Assembly (NCBI RefSeq): GCF_019703545.1
Contig: NZ_AP018771.1
Span: 1,364,001 to 1,428,000, forward strand
DNA: 64,000 nucleotides
Direction: 5' to 3'
Source: Haemophilus influenzae
GTDB taxonomy: Bacteria; Pseudomonadota; Gammaproteobacteria; Enterobacterales; Pasteurellaceae
Every line of letters begins with the position of its first letter. Position 1 is the first letter of the stretch. Under the pieces are notes generated by a model that saw only the letters and a list, made by a program, of their open reading frames with translations, did not search any database and was not told where the DNA came from. This document shows, in pieces, positions 27,813 to 38,636 of this stretch. A program made the position numbers and the translations under genes.

Positions 27813-28676
27813 TTATTTCTTCAGTTTCGCCAATAAACTTACTGCTCCCACAATTACAATTGCACCGAACCAAAAATAGAGATTAGGCGTATGATGCCAA
27901 AAGAGCCAGTCGAAAACGCTAGAGAAAATTACGCCAGTAAAAGCAAAAGGGGTAATAACGTTGGCTGGCGCATATCTGAAAGCACGAGTGAGCAATAATT
28001 GGAAAATTAATCCAAATCCGCCCACTAATAGCAATAAACCAAGCTCATATAAATTAGGGATTTTCCATTGATTAATAAAGAAGATTGGTAACATGAACGT
28101 ACCAATCAAGTGAAAATAAAATACGATATTTTTCGGTGTGTTGTATTTGTTTAATTCTTGTAAGCCAATAAATGCCATTCCTGCCAATACAGCACCAGAT
28201 AATCCAATCAGCACATAAATAGGATCAACATTGCCATTGTGATTGGTGAGTAAAATAATGGAAACGCCAAGAAAGCCGATTAAGCTACACAAAAGCACAT
28301 TAAGCGGTGTTTTTTGATGGAAAAAGAGCAATAAAATTGGGATAAATAGAGCAGAGGTATTCATCAATAAGACAGCGATGGAAAGCGGTAAGAACTTCAC
28401 GACATAAAAGTTAATCAACATATTCGATACACCCGCGGCATTTCGCAGGATTAAAAATTTCCATTGACGAGTATCCACTTTAAAATCATGATCTTTAATT
28501 ACAAAAGGCAGTAAGAAAAGCAAGCCGATTAAAAAGCGTGAAAATAAGGTTTCACTTGCAGGGATTGTTTCAGAAGCGGTTTTGACAAATACATTCATCA
28601 AAGTAATGGAAAAGTACGCTGACACCATAAAACTAATCGCTTTGTGATAAATCGAAGGAGTGGAATATGATTGCAT
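27813..28676 (-). CDS. EamA/DMT-superfamily permease
   Basis: The 287-residue protein has about ten hydrophobic segments in two EamA halves, as in the RhaT/YdcZ-type drug/metabolite transporters. Examples are FMVSAYFSITLMNVF near the N terminus, LPLSIAVLLMNTSALFIPIL in the middle, and FAFTGVIFSSVFDWLFW and FWFGAIVIVGAVSLLAKL at the end. The substrate cannot be told from the sequence. It is divergent from msrAB, with a 174-base shared promoter region, so it could belong to the same stress response; no sigma-specific promoter is obvious on its side. Confidence 0.8.
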   Translation of the reverse strand: MQSYSTPSIYHKAISFMVSAYFSITLMNVFVKTASETIPASETLFSRFLIGLLFLLPFVIKDHDFKVDTRQWKFLILRNAAGVSNMLINFYVVKFLPLSIAVLLMNTSALFIPILLLFFHQKTPLNVLLCSLIGFLGVSIILLTNHNGNVDPIYVLIGLSGAVLAGMAFIGLQELNKYNTPKNIVFYFHLIGTFMLPIFFINQWKIPNLYELGLLLLVGGFGLIFQLLLTRAFRYAPANVITPFAFTGVIFSSVFDWLFWHHTPNLYFWFGAIVIVGAVSLLAKLKK

Positions 28677-28782
28677 ATAGATTTTTTTACCTTAGAAAAT
28701 AGGGATAAATAGTGTTTTAACGCTTTATTATTGGTTATAACAATGGATTTTAATCAATTTCTTTAAAAATTTTGCAAAAATC

Positions 28783-28810
28783 TGTAAGAAATCGAATTAT
28801 CCGCCGTCTA
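28783..28810 (+). promoter_or_regulatory. ECF-type promoter of msrAB
   Basis: TGTAAG (28783-28788), 16 bases, then CGTCTA (28805-28810), 40 bases before the msrAB ATG. A TGTAA-type -35 with a CGTC-type -10 is typical for ECF sigma factors. Confidence 0.6.
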
Positions 28811-28850
28811 ACCTTATGTAACGTTAATTTTTACTTCATAAGGAAAAGCA

Positions 28851-29912
28851 ATGAAACTATCAAAAACATTTCTATTTATTACCGCACTTTGCAGTGCTAC
28901 ACCAACTTTAGCAATACAAAATTCAACATCATCATCTGGAGAACAAAAAATGGCAATGGAAAATACACAAAACATCCGAGAAATTTATCTTGCTGGTGGT
29001 TGTTTCTGGGGTATGGAAGCATATATGGAGCGTATTCACGGTGTGAAAGATGCGATTTCTGGCTATGCCAATGGTAATACGGGGAAAACCAGTTATCATA
29101 TGATTGGGCTAACCGATCACGCAGAAACGGTAAAAGTCACTTACGATGCAAACCAAATTTCGTTAGATAAATTGCTTAAATATTATTTTAAAGTGATTGA
29201 TCCAACGAGTGTAAACAAACAAGGTAACGACCGTGGTAGACAATATCGCACAGGGATTTATTATCAAGATGGGGCAGATAAAGCAGTGATCGAACAAGCT
29301 CTCGCCCAGCTTCAAACCAAATATAAAAAACCAGTACAAATTGAGGTGCAGCCGATTAAAAATTACATCGTAGCAGAAGAATATCATCAGGATTATTTGA
29401 AGAAAAATCCAAATGGTTATTGCCATATTGATATTACCAAAGCAGATGAACCTGTGATTGACGAAAAAGATTATCCGAAACCGAGTGATGCAGAACTCAA
29501 AGCGAAATTGACACCGTTGCAATATTCCGTTACTCAAAATAAACATACTGAACGCTCTTTTAGTAACGAATATTGGGATAATTTCCAACCAGGTATTTAT
29601 GTTGATGTCACCACAGGCGAGCCTGTTTTCTCTTCAAATGATAAATTTGAATCAGGTTGTGGCTGGCCAAGTTTTACGAAACCGATCATTAAAGATGTGG
29701 TGCATTATGAAACCGACAATAGCTTCAATATGCAACGTACCGAAGTGTTAAGCCGTGCGGGCAATGCTCATTTAGGTCACGTATTTGATGACGGCCCGAA
29801 AGATAAAGGCGGTTTGCGTTATTGCATTAACAGTGCATCAATTAAATTTATCCCGTTAGCAGAAATGGAAAAGGCAGGATATGGATATTTGATTCAATCC
29901 ATTAAAAAATAA
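28851..29912 (+). CDS. msrAB: Periplasmic methionine sulfoxide reductase MsrA-MsrB fusion
   Basis: The 353-residue protein has a signal peptide (about 1-21, ending PTLA). An MsrA domain follows with the catalytic Cys51 in AGGCFWGME, then an MsrB domain with [10 protein letters not shown] and the catalytic Cys in [13 protein letters not shown]. It repairs both stereoisomers of methionine sulfoxide in envelope proteins. It is followed by ccdA (11 bases) and a TlpA-like thioredoxin, which can pass electrons to it. The ECF-type promoter upstream suggests control by the neighbouring sigma factor. Confidence 0.95.
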   Translation: MKLSKTFLFITALCSATPTLAIQNSTSSSGEQKMAMENTQNIREIYLAGGCFWGMEAYMERIHGVKDAISGYANGNTGKTSYHMIGLTDHAETVKVTYDANQISLDKLLKYYFKVIDPTSVNKQGNDRGRQYRTGIYYQDGADKAVIEQALAQLQTKYKKPVQIEVQPIKNYIVAEEYHQDYLKKNPNGYCHIDITKADEPVIDEKDYPKPSDAELKAKLTPLQYSVTQNKHTERSFSNEYWDNFQPGIYVDVTTGEPVFSSNDKFESGCGWPSFTKPIIKDVVHYETDNSFNMQRTEVLSRAGNAHLGHVFDDGPKDKGGLRYCINSASIKFIPLAEMEKAGYGYLIQSIKK

Positions 29913-29923
29913 GGAGATGTAGG

Positions 29924-30565
29924 ATGTTAGATCAACAACTCCTTATTGGAACTGTATTTTTAGCTGGGCTTGCTTCTTTTCTTTCGCCTTGTATTTTCCC
30001 GATTATTCCAATTTATTTTGGTATTTTGAGTAAAGGCGGTAAAAAAGTCTTAAATACTTTTTTATTTATTTTAGGGCTTTCCCTTACATTTGTCAGTTTA
30101 GGCTTTAGTTTTGGTTTTTTAGGGAATATTTTATTTAGTAACACCACCCGCATTATCGCTGGCGTTATCGTGATTATTTTGGGTATTCATCAACTTGGCA
30201 TTTTCAAAATTGGTTTGTTGGAACGCACGAAATTGGTGGAAATAAAAACATCAGGAAAATCAACCGCACTTGAGGCATTTGTCCTTGGTTTAACCTTTAG
30301 TCTTGGTTGGACACCTTGTATTGGCCCGATTCTGGCTTCCGTGTTAGCTTTATCAGGCGATGAAGGCTCTGCACTTTACGGTGCATCAATGATGTTTGTT
30401 TATGTCTTAGGGCTTGCGACCCCGTTTGTACTGTTTTCGTTCTTATCTGACAGCTTGCTCAAACGTGCCAAAGGGTTAAATAAACACTTAGACAAATTTA
30501 AAATCGGTGGCGGAATTTTAATTATCGTGATGGGTATTTTATTAATTACGAATAATTTTTCGTAA
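29924..30565 (+). CDS. ccdA: CcdA-type thiol-disulfide transporter
   Basis: The 213-residue inner-membrane protein has six predicted transmembrane helices and the two conserved cysteines of CcdA/DsbD-beta: SFLSPCIFPIIP near residue 23 and SLGWTPCIGPILA near residue 132. These carry reducing power from cytoplasmic thioredoxin to the periplasm. Placement between msrAB and a TlpA-like gene indicates that it supplies electrons for methionine sulfoxide repair. Confidence 0.92.
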   Translation: MLDQQLLIGTVFLAGLASFLSPCIFPIIPIYFGILSKGGKKVLNTFLFILGLSLTFVSLGFSFGFLGNILFSNTTRIIAGVIVIILGIHQLGIFKIGLLERTKLVEIKTSGKSTALEAFVLGLTFSLGWTPCIGPILASVLALSGDEGSALYGASMMFVYVLGLATPFVLFSFLSDSLLKRAKGLNKHLDKFKIGGGILIIVMGILLITNNFS

Positions 30566-30607
30566 AACATAACCTCAACAAAAGAAATTTATAAAAGGAA
30601 AAAAGCA

Positions 30608-31078
30608 ATGAAAAAACTACTATCAATATTTCTAATGGCATTCAGCCTAAACGCTTTTGCACAAACTAATTTGGCAGATGTGCAACTCAAAGATTTAAAT
30701 AATCAGCCAGTTACTTTAAGCCAATATAAAGGCAAACCTGTATATGTAAAAATGTGGGCATCTTGGTGTCCGATTTGCTTGGCTGGATTAGCTGAAATTG
30801 ATGATTTAAGTGCGGAAAAAGATCGTAATTTTGAAGTGATTACCATCGTTTCGCCCGATCACAAAGGCGAAAAAGACACCGCTGATTTTATTGAGTGGTA
30901 CAAGGGATTGGAATATAAAAATATCACGGTGCTTTTAGATGAAAAAGGAGAAATCATTGATAAAGCAAGAGTGCGTGGCTATCCGTTTAATCTCTTTTTA
31001 GATAGTGATTTAAACCTGAAAAAAACCGTACCAGGACATTTAGGTGCAGAGCAAATTCGAGTGTTTGCTGAAAAATAA
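30608..31078 (+). CDS. Periplasmic TlpA/ResA-like thioredoxin
   Basis: The 156-residue product has a signal peptide (MKKLLSIFLMAFSLNAFA) and the redox motif WCPIC in MWASWCPICLAGLAEID, with the cis-Pro in RGYPFNLFLD. It resembles the N-terminal thioredoxin domain of the neisserial PilB protein, which is fused there to MsrA and MsrB. Here it is encoded separately as the third gene of the operon. It most likely reduces MsrAB with electrons from CcdA. Confidence 0.9.
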   Translation: MKKLLSIFLMAFSLNAFAQTNLADVQLKDLNNQPVTLSQYKGKPVYVKMWASWCPICLAGLAEIDDLSAEKDRNFEVITIVSPDHKGEKDTADFIEWYKGLEYKNITVLLDEKGEIIDKARVRGYPFNLFLDSDLNLKKTVPGHLGAEQIRVFAEK

Positions 31079-31085
31079 CGATGAT

Positions 31086-31114
31086 AAGCGGCTTATTTTT
31101 AAGCCGCTTTTTAT
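31086..31114 (+). terminator. Terminator of the msrAB operon
   Basis: AAGCGGCTTA / TAAGCCGCTT with a 4-nt loop is followed by a T tract. Confidence 0.88.
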
Positions 31115-31256
31115 ATTCCATTTTTACAGAGCAAAGAAATAAAGTATCTAAGATTGGCGTTTGTGCATTGAGCATTTGGTAGATTGATAAAAAAACTATA
31201 TTATAAGCGGTATGATTTTATTGCTTGTATAATAGTTTTTTATTTTTACGTTATCG

Positions 31257-31580
31257 TTACTTTTTCCAAATAACGTGAAATTCGCGATCTTCTTCTCGGT
31301 GAGAAATTAAGAATTTAGCAAAGACATCATCCATTTCATCTTGTTCATTGACTAAACCCACCCACACTTCAGCGTATTCTTCAGGATCAATCAGTACACC
31401 AATTTCTTCTTCCCAATTATCGGCGGTTTCAACAAATTCCACACCACCGCGTTCTTCAAATTGTAAGTTGAATAAAAGAATATCGGCAGGATCTAAATTT
31501 TCTCCAGCCATTTCTAAGAAAATATCGTAAGCAATATCAATGGCTGTATCGGGATCAAGTTTTTTAATTTCTGTTGTCAT
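31257..31580 (-). CDS. Acidic DNA-mimic protein (DUF440/YciU family)
   Basis: The 107-residue, strongly acidic protein ([38 protein letters not shown]) is the H. influenzae member of the YciU family. I recall that its structure was solved as HI1450 and interpreted as a double-stranded-DNA mimic that may bind HU. Its charge pattern here fits that. It is monocistronic and precedes the moe genes on the same strand. Confidence 0.85.
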   Translation of the reverse strand: MTTEIKKLDPDTAIDIAYDIFLEMAGENLDPADILLFNLQFEERGGVEFVETADNWEEEIGVLIDPEEYAEVWVGLVNEQDEMDDVFAKFLISHREEDREFHVIWKK

Positions 31581-31646
31581 AGTATTTTGTCGTAAAGGTT
31601 ATGGTTAATAAAAGTGCGGTTAAATTTTTTTCTCTTTTTAAGGGTT

Positions 31647-32378
31647 TTATTCCATATTGGTTGGAAGTTTAATTTCTCGAATATTCATCGAAAAACCGTC
31701 AATCATCAATAAGCGTCCACACAAATTCTTACCGATTTTTAACCGCACTTTAATTGCTTCTAAGGCTTGAATGCAGCCCACAATACCGACGATTGGTGCA
31801 AGCACGCCAGCTTCCACACAGCTTAATACATTTTGTCCAAATAATTTGCTGAGATCACGATAAGTAGGCGTATTTGGTTCATAAGTGAAAACGGAAATCT
31901 GACCTTCCATCCGAATTGCGGCGCCAGAAATAAGAGGAATTTTTGCATGATTACATTGGCAATCCAATTGATTACGGATTTCCACATTGTCTGTACAATC
32001 TAAAACAATATCAAAGTGCGGAATGATTTCTGCGAGTTTTTCTTCGTCTAACTTTGCATTAATCGTCTCTATGTTTATATGTGGATTGATTTGTTCCAGT
32101 GCAATTTTAGCTGACTCCACTTTGGGCATATTCAAGCGAGCATCGCAATGCAAGACTTGGCGTTGAAGATTAGAAAGCGAAACTGTATCGAAATCCAACA
32201 GTGTTAAATTTCCAACGCCTGCCGCTGCGAGATATTGGCTGGCTGCACAGCCTAAGCCACCAAGCCCAACGATCAGCATTTTGCTTGCTTTAAGTTTTTC
32301 TTGCCCGTCAAAATCTACGCTTTTAAGAATAATTTGACGGTTATAACGCAATTCTTCTTCGTGACTAAGTTCGATCAT
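31647..32378 (-). CDS. moeB: MoeB-type adenylyltransferase
   Basis: MoeB adenylates the C terminus of MoaD for molybdopterin synthesis. The 243-residue protein shows the nucleotide-binding LIVGLGGLGCAASQYLAAAGVG, the DFDTVSLSNLQRQ segment, and the catalytic Asp in VLDCTDNVEIRNQ. An oddity is that the zinc-binding CxxC pairs I recall for E. coli MoeB are absent: the first region reads PTYRDLSKLFG, and the C terminus ends KLPTNME without a Cys pair. It is the second gene after moeA, with 3 bases between them. The related ThiF function is a possible alternative. Confidence 0.88.
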   Translation of the reverse strand: MIELSHEEELRYNRQIILKSVDFDGQEKLKASKMLIVGLGGLGCAASQYLAAAGVGNLTLLDFDTVSLSNLQRQVLHCDARLNMPKVESAKIALEQINPHINIETINAKLDEEKLAEIIPHFDIVLDCTDNVEIRNQLDCQCNHAKIPLISGAAIRMEGQISVFTYEPNTPTYRDLSKLFGQNVLSCVEAGVLAPIVGIVGCIQALEAIKVRLKIGKNLCGRLLMIDGFSMNIREIKLPTNME

Positions 32379-32381
32379 TTT

Positions 32382-33596
32382 TTATCCTAATAAATGATTG
32401 AAAGGCTCAATTGTCACTGTTTCGCCCGCAGAGACATTGCCACGTTCTTGTTCTAACACGATAAAACAATTGCTTTTTACAAAAGCACTAAAGAGATGAG
32501 AACCTTGGAAACCTACTGATTGCACTTCAATTTGACCTTGTTCATTGATGTAATAAAAACCCCGTTGGAAGTCTAAACGTCCCACTGATTTTTTCAAATT
32601 CATTGTAGCAATGGCTGAAAAGTGCGGTGGATTTTTCCATTGTTTTTGTCCTTGCAGTTTAGCGATTAATGGCTGTACAAGTTGATAAAATGTTACTAAT
32701 GCGGAAACAGGATTGCCGGGTAAACCACAGAACCAAGCATTTTCTAATTTACCAAAAGCGAATGGTTTGCCCGGTTTGATTGAAATTTTCCAGAAATTTA
32801 CTTTGCCTACTTTTTCCAATACTGCTTTAGTGAAATCCGCTTCACCAACGGAAACACCGCCACTGGTAATCACTAAATCGGCTTGGCTTTGTGCGGCAAT
32901 AAATGCTTTTTCAAATTCCACTTCGTTATCAGGTAATAGTCCTAAATCAATGACTTCACAGTTTAGTTTTTCTAGCAGTAATTTTACGGTGAAACGGTTA
33001 GTATCATAGATTTGCCCACTTTGTAATGGTTTGCCGACTTCCACAAGTTCATCGCCAGTTGAGAGTACGCCGACTTTTAATTGACGATAGCATTTTACTT
33101 CTGCAATGCCTAGAGAGGCTAATAACGGCAAGGAAACAGAGGTGAGAGGTGCGCCTTGTTCTAATACCACATCGCCTTTTTTTACATCTTCGCCAATACG
33201 GCGGATGTTTTGATTTGGTTTAGGCAATTCACTAAAAGTGACGGTGCCGTCTTCATTGAGTGTCACGTGCTCTTGCATTATCACTGCATCTGCGCCTTCA
33301 GGAATCATCGCACCAGTCATAATTCTGACCGCACTTTTTGATGGCCATTCCTCTTTGAATGGATTACCTGCAAAAGATTTCCCTGCCACTGAAAGGGTTA
33401 AAGATTGTTGTAAATCCGATAAACGTACAGCATAACCATCCATTGCTGAGTTATCGAAAGAGGGAACATTGATAGGCGAAATAATATCTTCTGCACAAAT
33501 TCGATTGGCGACTTCTTGTAAATTTAGGCATTCAGTTTGAGTCGGGGAGGGAAGCTGTTCAAGCATTTTCGAGCGAGCTTGATCCAATGTAAGCAT
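32382..33596 (-). CDS. moeA: Molybdopterin molybdenumtransferase MoeA
   Basis: MoeA inserts molybdate into adenylylated molybdopterin. The 404-residue protein has the characteristic VPSFDNSAMDGYAVR, VRIMTGAMIPEGADAVIMQE, GVLSTGDELVEVG, ITSGGVSVGEADF and PGKPFAFG...FCGLPGNPVSALVTF motifs. It is the first gene of a moeA-moeB unit on the minus strand, divergent from folE. Confidence 0.96.
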   Translation of the reverse strand: MLTLDQARSKMLEQLPSPTQTECLNLQEVANRICAEDIISPINVPSFDNSAMDGYAVRLSDLQQSLTLSVAGKSFAGNPFKEEWPSKSAVRIMTGAMIPEGADAVIMQEHVTLNEDGTVTFSELPKPNQNIRRIGEDVKKGDVVLEQGAPLTSVSLPLLASLGIAEVKCYRQLKVGVLSTGDELVEVGKPLQSGQIYDTNRFTVKLLLEKLNCEVIDLGLLPDNEVEFEKAFIAAQSQADLVITSGGVSVGEADFTKAVLEKVGKVNFWKISIKPGKPFAFGKLENAWFCGLPGNPVSALVTFYQLVQPLIAKLQGQKQWKNPPHFSAIATMNLKKSVGRLDFQRGFYYINEQGQIEVQSVGFQGSHLFSAFVKSNCFIVLEQERGNVSAGETVTIEPFNHLLG

Positions 33597-33733
33597 AGAA
33601 AATCCTTATTTGATAAAATTTGTCAGCTATTCTATATCTAAAGCCTAATTCATTCAAATTTGCAATTTTTCTCATTTTACCATCCTATTATCCTTTGCTA
33701 GAATAGCCGATTATTTTTTTAGGAAAGACTATT

Positions 33734-34390
33734 ATGAGCAAAATTTCACTGGATGCACTGAATGTAAGAAATGCCTTGATTGAAAAAGGTATTGAGACAC
33801 CCATGATTGATCCAACACAGGCTAAAAATGAACGTCGAGAAAGCATTGCAAAACACATGCATGAAGTAATGAAGCTGATTGGATTAGATTTGCGAGATGA
33901 TAGTTTAGAAGAAACGCCAAATCGTTTAGCTAAAATGTTTATTGATGAGATTTTTAGTGGAATGGATTATGCGAATTTTCCAAAGATGACAAAAATCAAA
34001 AATCAAATGAAAGTCAGCGAAATGGTGCAAGTGAATGACATCACGCTAACAAGCACTTGTGAACATCATTTTGTGACGATTGATGGTAAAGTTTGTGTGG
34101 CATACTATCCAAAAGATTGGGTGATTGGTCTTTCTAAAATTAATCGAATTGTTTCATTTTTTGCGCAACGTCCACAGGTTCAAGAACGCTTAACTGAGCA
34201 ACTTTTGACAGCATTTCAAACCATTCTTGAAACCGATGATGTGGCGGTATATGTGAAAGCGACCCATTTTTGCGTGAAAGCACGTGGTATTAGAGATACA
34301 AATAGTTATACTGTCACATCTGCTTATGGTGGCGTATTCTTAGAAGATAGAGATACTCGTAAAGAATTTTTAGCCACAGTTCAAAAATAG
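33734..34390 (+). CDS. folE: GTP cyclohydrolase I
   Basis: The 218-residue enzyme converts GTP to dihydroneopterin triphosphate, the first step of folate synthesis. Zinc ligands and substrate residues are visible in [44 protein letters not shown] and [11 protein letters not shown]. The length matches type IA enzymes. An AGGAAAG site precedes the ATG, and a terminator follows by 15 bases. Confidence 0.97.
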   Translation: MSKISLDALNVRNALIEKGIETPMIDPTQAKNERRESIAKHMHEVMKLIGLDLRDDSLEETPNRLAKMFIDEIFSGMDYANFPKMTKIKNQMKVSEMVQVNDITLTSTCEHHFVTIDGKVCVAYYPKDWVIGLSKINRIVSFFAQRPQVQERLTEQLLTAFQTILETDDVAVYVKATHFCVKARGIRDTNSYTVTSAYGGVFLEDRDTRKEFLATVQK

Positions 34391-34405
34391 GAAATGATAA
34401 ATTGT

Positions 34406-34436
34406 AATCCGCACGTAAAATGTGCGGATTTTTATT
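34406..34436 (+). terminator. folE terminator
   Basis: AATCCGCAC / GTGCGGATT with a 7-nt loop is followed by TTTATTT. It lies inside the longest possible frame of the next gene, which fixes that gene's real start further downstream. Confidence 0.85.
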
Positions 34437-34450
34437 TCGGGAAATCAAAT

Positions 34451-34717
34451 ATGCTATGTGCCATTTATAAAAGTAAAAAGAAGTTAGGAAGTTACCTTTA
34501 TGTTGCTAATAGAGAGGATTTTTCTTTAGTTCCCAGCGTTTTACTCGAACATTTTGGTAAACCAGAATTAGTGATGATGTTTAATCTGCTTGGGCGTAAA
34601 GCACTATACAATGTAGATTGTAATGAAGTATTGGAAACAATTAAACGCCAAGGATTTTACTTACAAATAGCAAAACAAGATGATGGTTTATTTAATAGCT
34701 TGAGTGAGATCAAATAA
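34451..34717 (+). CDS. ycgL: YcgL-domain protein
   Basis: The 88-residue protein begins [25 protein letters not shown] and continues [20 protein letters not shown]...GFYLQI, matching the YcgL domain found in gammaproteobacteria. The start at 34451 is preferred over 34394 because the family begins here and the folE terminator occupies the bases before it. The biochemical role is unknown to me. Confidence 0.85.
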   Translation: MLCAIYKSKKKLGSYLYVANREDFSLVPSVLLEHFGKPELVMMFNLLGRKALYNVDCNEVLETIKRQGFYLQIAKQDDGLFNSLSEIK

Positions 34718-34819
34718 TTTGTCTATTTATAAGATAAAAAAAGTGAAAATTTGCGTTATCTCAAATTATTAAATAAAAAATTCCTTTAAAATCCACCGCA
34801 CTTTTTAAAGGAGAAAAAA

Positions 34820-35548
34820 ATGAGTAGCTTTTTTGTCGCAGGGACAGATACGAATGTGGGGAAAACAACAGCAGCGCGCGCAATGATTCAAGCCTTGCAA
34901 GGGCAGGGAGTGCAAGTTGTCGGCTATAAACCTATTGCTTGTTGTGGAGAAGAGAGTATTTATCCCGTCGCGCAATCAGAAAATACATCTGATTATGATC
35001 ATTTCGTAAATGCTGATGTATTAACGCTGATGCATTCAACAAAAGAAAATGTGTCTTATCAGGATATTAATAGCTATACTTTTAGTCATTGCGCACCCAT
35101 GCTCACGCAAGATAAAATGCGAATTAAATTAGATAAAATTAATTATGATTTAACGCGTTTGAATCAAACTTATCAATCTGTTGTGGTGGAAGGATCTTTT
35201 GGTTTAATGACACCAATGGCAGAAGGAAAAAGTTTTGCAGATTGGATTACTCAACGAAAAATGCCAGTAGTACTTGTAGTTGGAATTAAAGATGGTTGTG
35301 TAAATCACGCTTTATTAACGGTAAAGGTTATCCAACAGTTGGGTGTGCCGTTATTAGGTTGGATAGCAAATCGAATTAATCCATTATTAAGCCATTATGC
35401 AGAAATTGTTGATTTACTTGTTGAACATATTGATGCGCCGCTTTTAGGTAAAATTCCTTATTTACATAAACCCGAAGAACAAGAATTAGGGCATTATTTA
35501 ACGAATATAGATCGATTAATGTATATGCAAACAGAGTTCATAAAATAA
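34820..35548 (+). CDS. bioD: Dethiobiotin synthetase
   Basis: The 242-residue ATP-dependent enzyme closes the ureido ring of dethiobiotin. The P-loop GTDTNVGKTTAA is at residues ~8-19, with the substrate-binding GYKPIACCGEE and VVEGSFGLMTPMAEG following. It is isolated from other bio genes. As I recall, H. influenzae carries two bioD copies, and this is the stand-alone one. AAGGAGAAAAAA gives a strong ribosome site. Confidence 0.92.
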   Translation: MSSFFVAGTDTNVGKTTAARAMIQALQGQGVQVVGYKPIACCGEESIYPVAQSENTSDYDHFVNADVLTLMHSTKENVSYQDINSYTFSHCAPMLTQDKMRIKLDKINYDLTRLNQTYQSVVVEGSFGLMTPMAEGKSFADWITQRKMPVVLVVGIKDGCVNHALLTVKVIQQLGVPLLGWIANRINPLLSHYAEIVDLLVEHIDAPLLGKIPYLHKPEEQELGHYLTNIDRLMYMQTEFIK

Positions 35549-35578
35549 TAAAGTGCGGTTGAATTTTTTTAGTTTTGT

Positions 35579-35605
35579 ATAAGGGCGAAATATCGCCCTT
35601 ATTTT
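35579..35605 (+). terminator. bioD terminator
   Basis: ATAAGGGCGA / TCGCCCTTAT with a 4-nt loop is followed by TTTTG. Confidence 0.8.
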
Positions 35606-35636
35606 GTGTTTGAAAAGAAATATATTATTGTGATAA

Positions 35637-36814
<1,178 letters not shown>

Positions 36815-36843
36815 TTAGCATTTTATGAAAAAACGAGTATAAT
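36815..36843 (+). promoter_or_regulatory. rplM-rpsI promoter and leader
   Basis: TTAGCA (36815-36820) and TATAAT (36838-36843) are spaced by 17 bases. The transcript would have a leader of about 130 bases with several small hairpins (for example TGTTC / GAACA). E. coli L13 represses its own operon through such a leader; that role here is inferred. Confidence 0.6.
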
Positions 36844-36975
36844 ACGCCGACCCTGTAAATGTGCGAATTCCCATCGTACATTATTTTATCGAGATCGCAC
36901 TCGAAGGGGTGATGATTAAGATTAATGGTTGTGTTCATAAGAACACTGGGTATCAAACTAATTTTTGGTAATTAA

Positions 36976-37407
<432 letters not shown>

Positions 37408-37423
37408 TCACGAGGTTTAGAAA

Positions 37424-37816
37424 ATGGCAGAGAATCAAAACTACGGCACAGGCCGCCGCAAAAGCTCTTCAGCTCGTGTATTTATCAAACCGGGCAGTGG
37501 TAAAATCACTATCAATCAACGTGAATTAGATGTTTACTTTGGTCGCGAAACAGCGCGTATGGTAGTACGTCAGCCATTAGAGTTGGTTGAATTAACTGAT
37601 AAATTAGATCTATACATCACAGTTAAAGGTGGTGGTATTTCTGGTCAAGCGGGTGCAATCCGTCACGGTATCACTCGTGCATTGATGGAATACGATGAAA
37701 CATTACGCCCAGCACTTCGTGCAGCTGGTTTCGTTACTCGTGACGCACGTCGCGTAGAACGTAAAAAAGTGGGTTTACACAAAGCACGTCGTCGTCCACA
37801 ATACTCAAAACGTTAA
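37424..37816 (+). CDS. rpsI: 30S ribosomal protein S9
   Basis: The 130-residue product has the N-terminal [13 protein letters not shown], the central [19 protein letters not shown], and the basic C-terminal tail [17 protein letters not shown] that reaches the P-site tRNA. It is full length and ends 24 bases before a strong terminator. Confidence 0.98.
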   Translation: MAENQNYGTGRRKSSSARVFIKPGSGKITINQRELDVYFGRETARMVVRQPLELVELTDKLDLYITVKGGGISGQAGAIRHGITRALMEYDETLRPALRAAGFVTRDARRVERKKVGLHKARRRPQYSKR

Positions 37817-37840
37817 TTTTTATTTTCGTTTCGAAAAAGA

Positions 37841-37867
37841 AAAGCAGAGAGAAATCTCTGCTTTTTT
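37841..37867 (+). terminator. rplM-rpsI terminator
   Basis: AAAGCAGAGA / TCTCTGCTTT with a GAAA loop is followed by a T tract. Confidence 0.9.
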
Positions 37868-37997
37868 ATTATTTGAGTTACTCTAACTTATTGATTATAA
37901 AACAATAAAAAAGATTATATTGGCAAATAGGTAATGCTTTATGGTAGAATATTGCCCCTTAAAAACCTAGAATATTTTTGGATCTTCGGAGGAATAA

Positions 37998-38636
37998 ATG
38001 TCCAGCGCATCAAATAAACGTTCAGTAATGACCCTTTTTTCAAATAAAGATGATATTTATTGCCATCAGGTAAAAATTGTTTTGGCTGAAAAAGGTGTGC
38101 TTTATGAAAACGCAGAGGTTGATTTGCAAGCACTACCAGAAGATTTAATGGAATTAAATCCATACGGCACTGTGCCTACGTTGGTTGATCGTGATCTCGT
38201 ATTATTTAATTCACGCATCATAATGGAATATCTTGATGAACGTTTTCCACATCCTCCATTAATGCAAGTGTATCCTGTTTCTCGTGCTAAAGATCGACTT
38301 TTAATGTTACGTATTGAACAAGATTGGTATCCAACCCTTGCAAAAGCAGAAAATGGTACAGAAAAAGAAAAAATTTCAGCATTAAAACAGTTAAAAGAAG
38401 AATTATTAGGGATTGCACCAATTTTTCAACAGATGCCTTATTTTATGAATGAAGAATTTGGTTTGGTTGATTGCTATGTTGCACCATTATTATGGAAATT
38501 AAAACATTTAGGTGTGGAATTTACGGGCACAGGAAGTAAAGCGATTAAAGCTTATATGGAACGTGTGTTTACACGCGATTCTTTTTTACAATCTGTAGGG
38601 GAAGCTGCACCAAAAAATTTAATGGATGATAAATAA
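37998..38636 (+). CDS. sspA: Stringent starvation protein A
   Basis: The 212-residue protein of glutathione-S-transferase fold associates with RNA polymerase in E. coli and alters transcription in stationary phase. Signatures are MTLFSNKDDIYCHQVKIVLAEKG, NPYGTVPTLVDRDLVLFNSRIIMEYLDERFPHPPL and LVDCYVAPLLWKL. A GGAGG site precedes the ATG. The last codon overlaps the first of sspB (TAATG), and the two genes follow rplM-rpsI, as in enterobacteria. Confidence 0.96.
   Translation: MSSASNKRSVMTLFSNKDDIYCHQVKIVLAEKGVLYENAEVDLQALPEDLMELNPYGTVPTLVDRDLVLFNSRIIMEYLDERFPHPPLMQVYPVSRAKDRLLMLRIEQDWYPTLAKAENGTEKEKISALKQLKEELLGIAPIFQQMPYFMNEEFGLVDCYVAPLLWKLKHLGVEFTGTGSKAIKAYMERVFTRDSFLQSVGEAAPKNLMDDK

Noticed and set aside
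34394..34450. Longer N terminus for the YcgL protein
   Set aside because: These bases form the folE terminator hairpin, and the family begins at the Met encoded at 34451.
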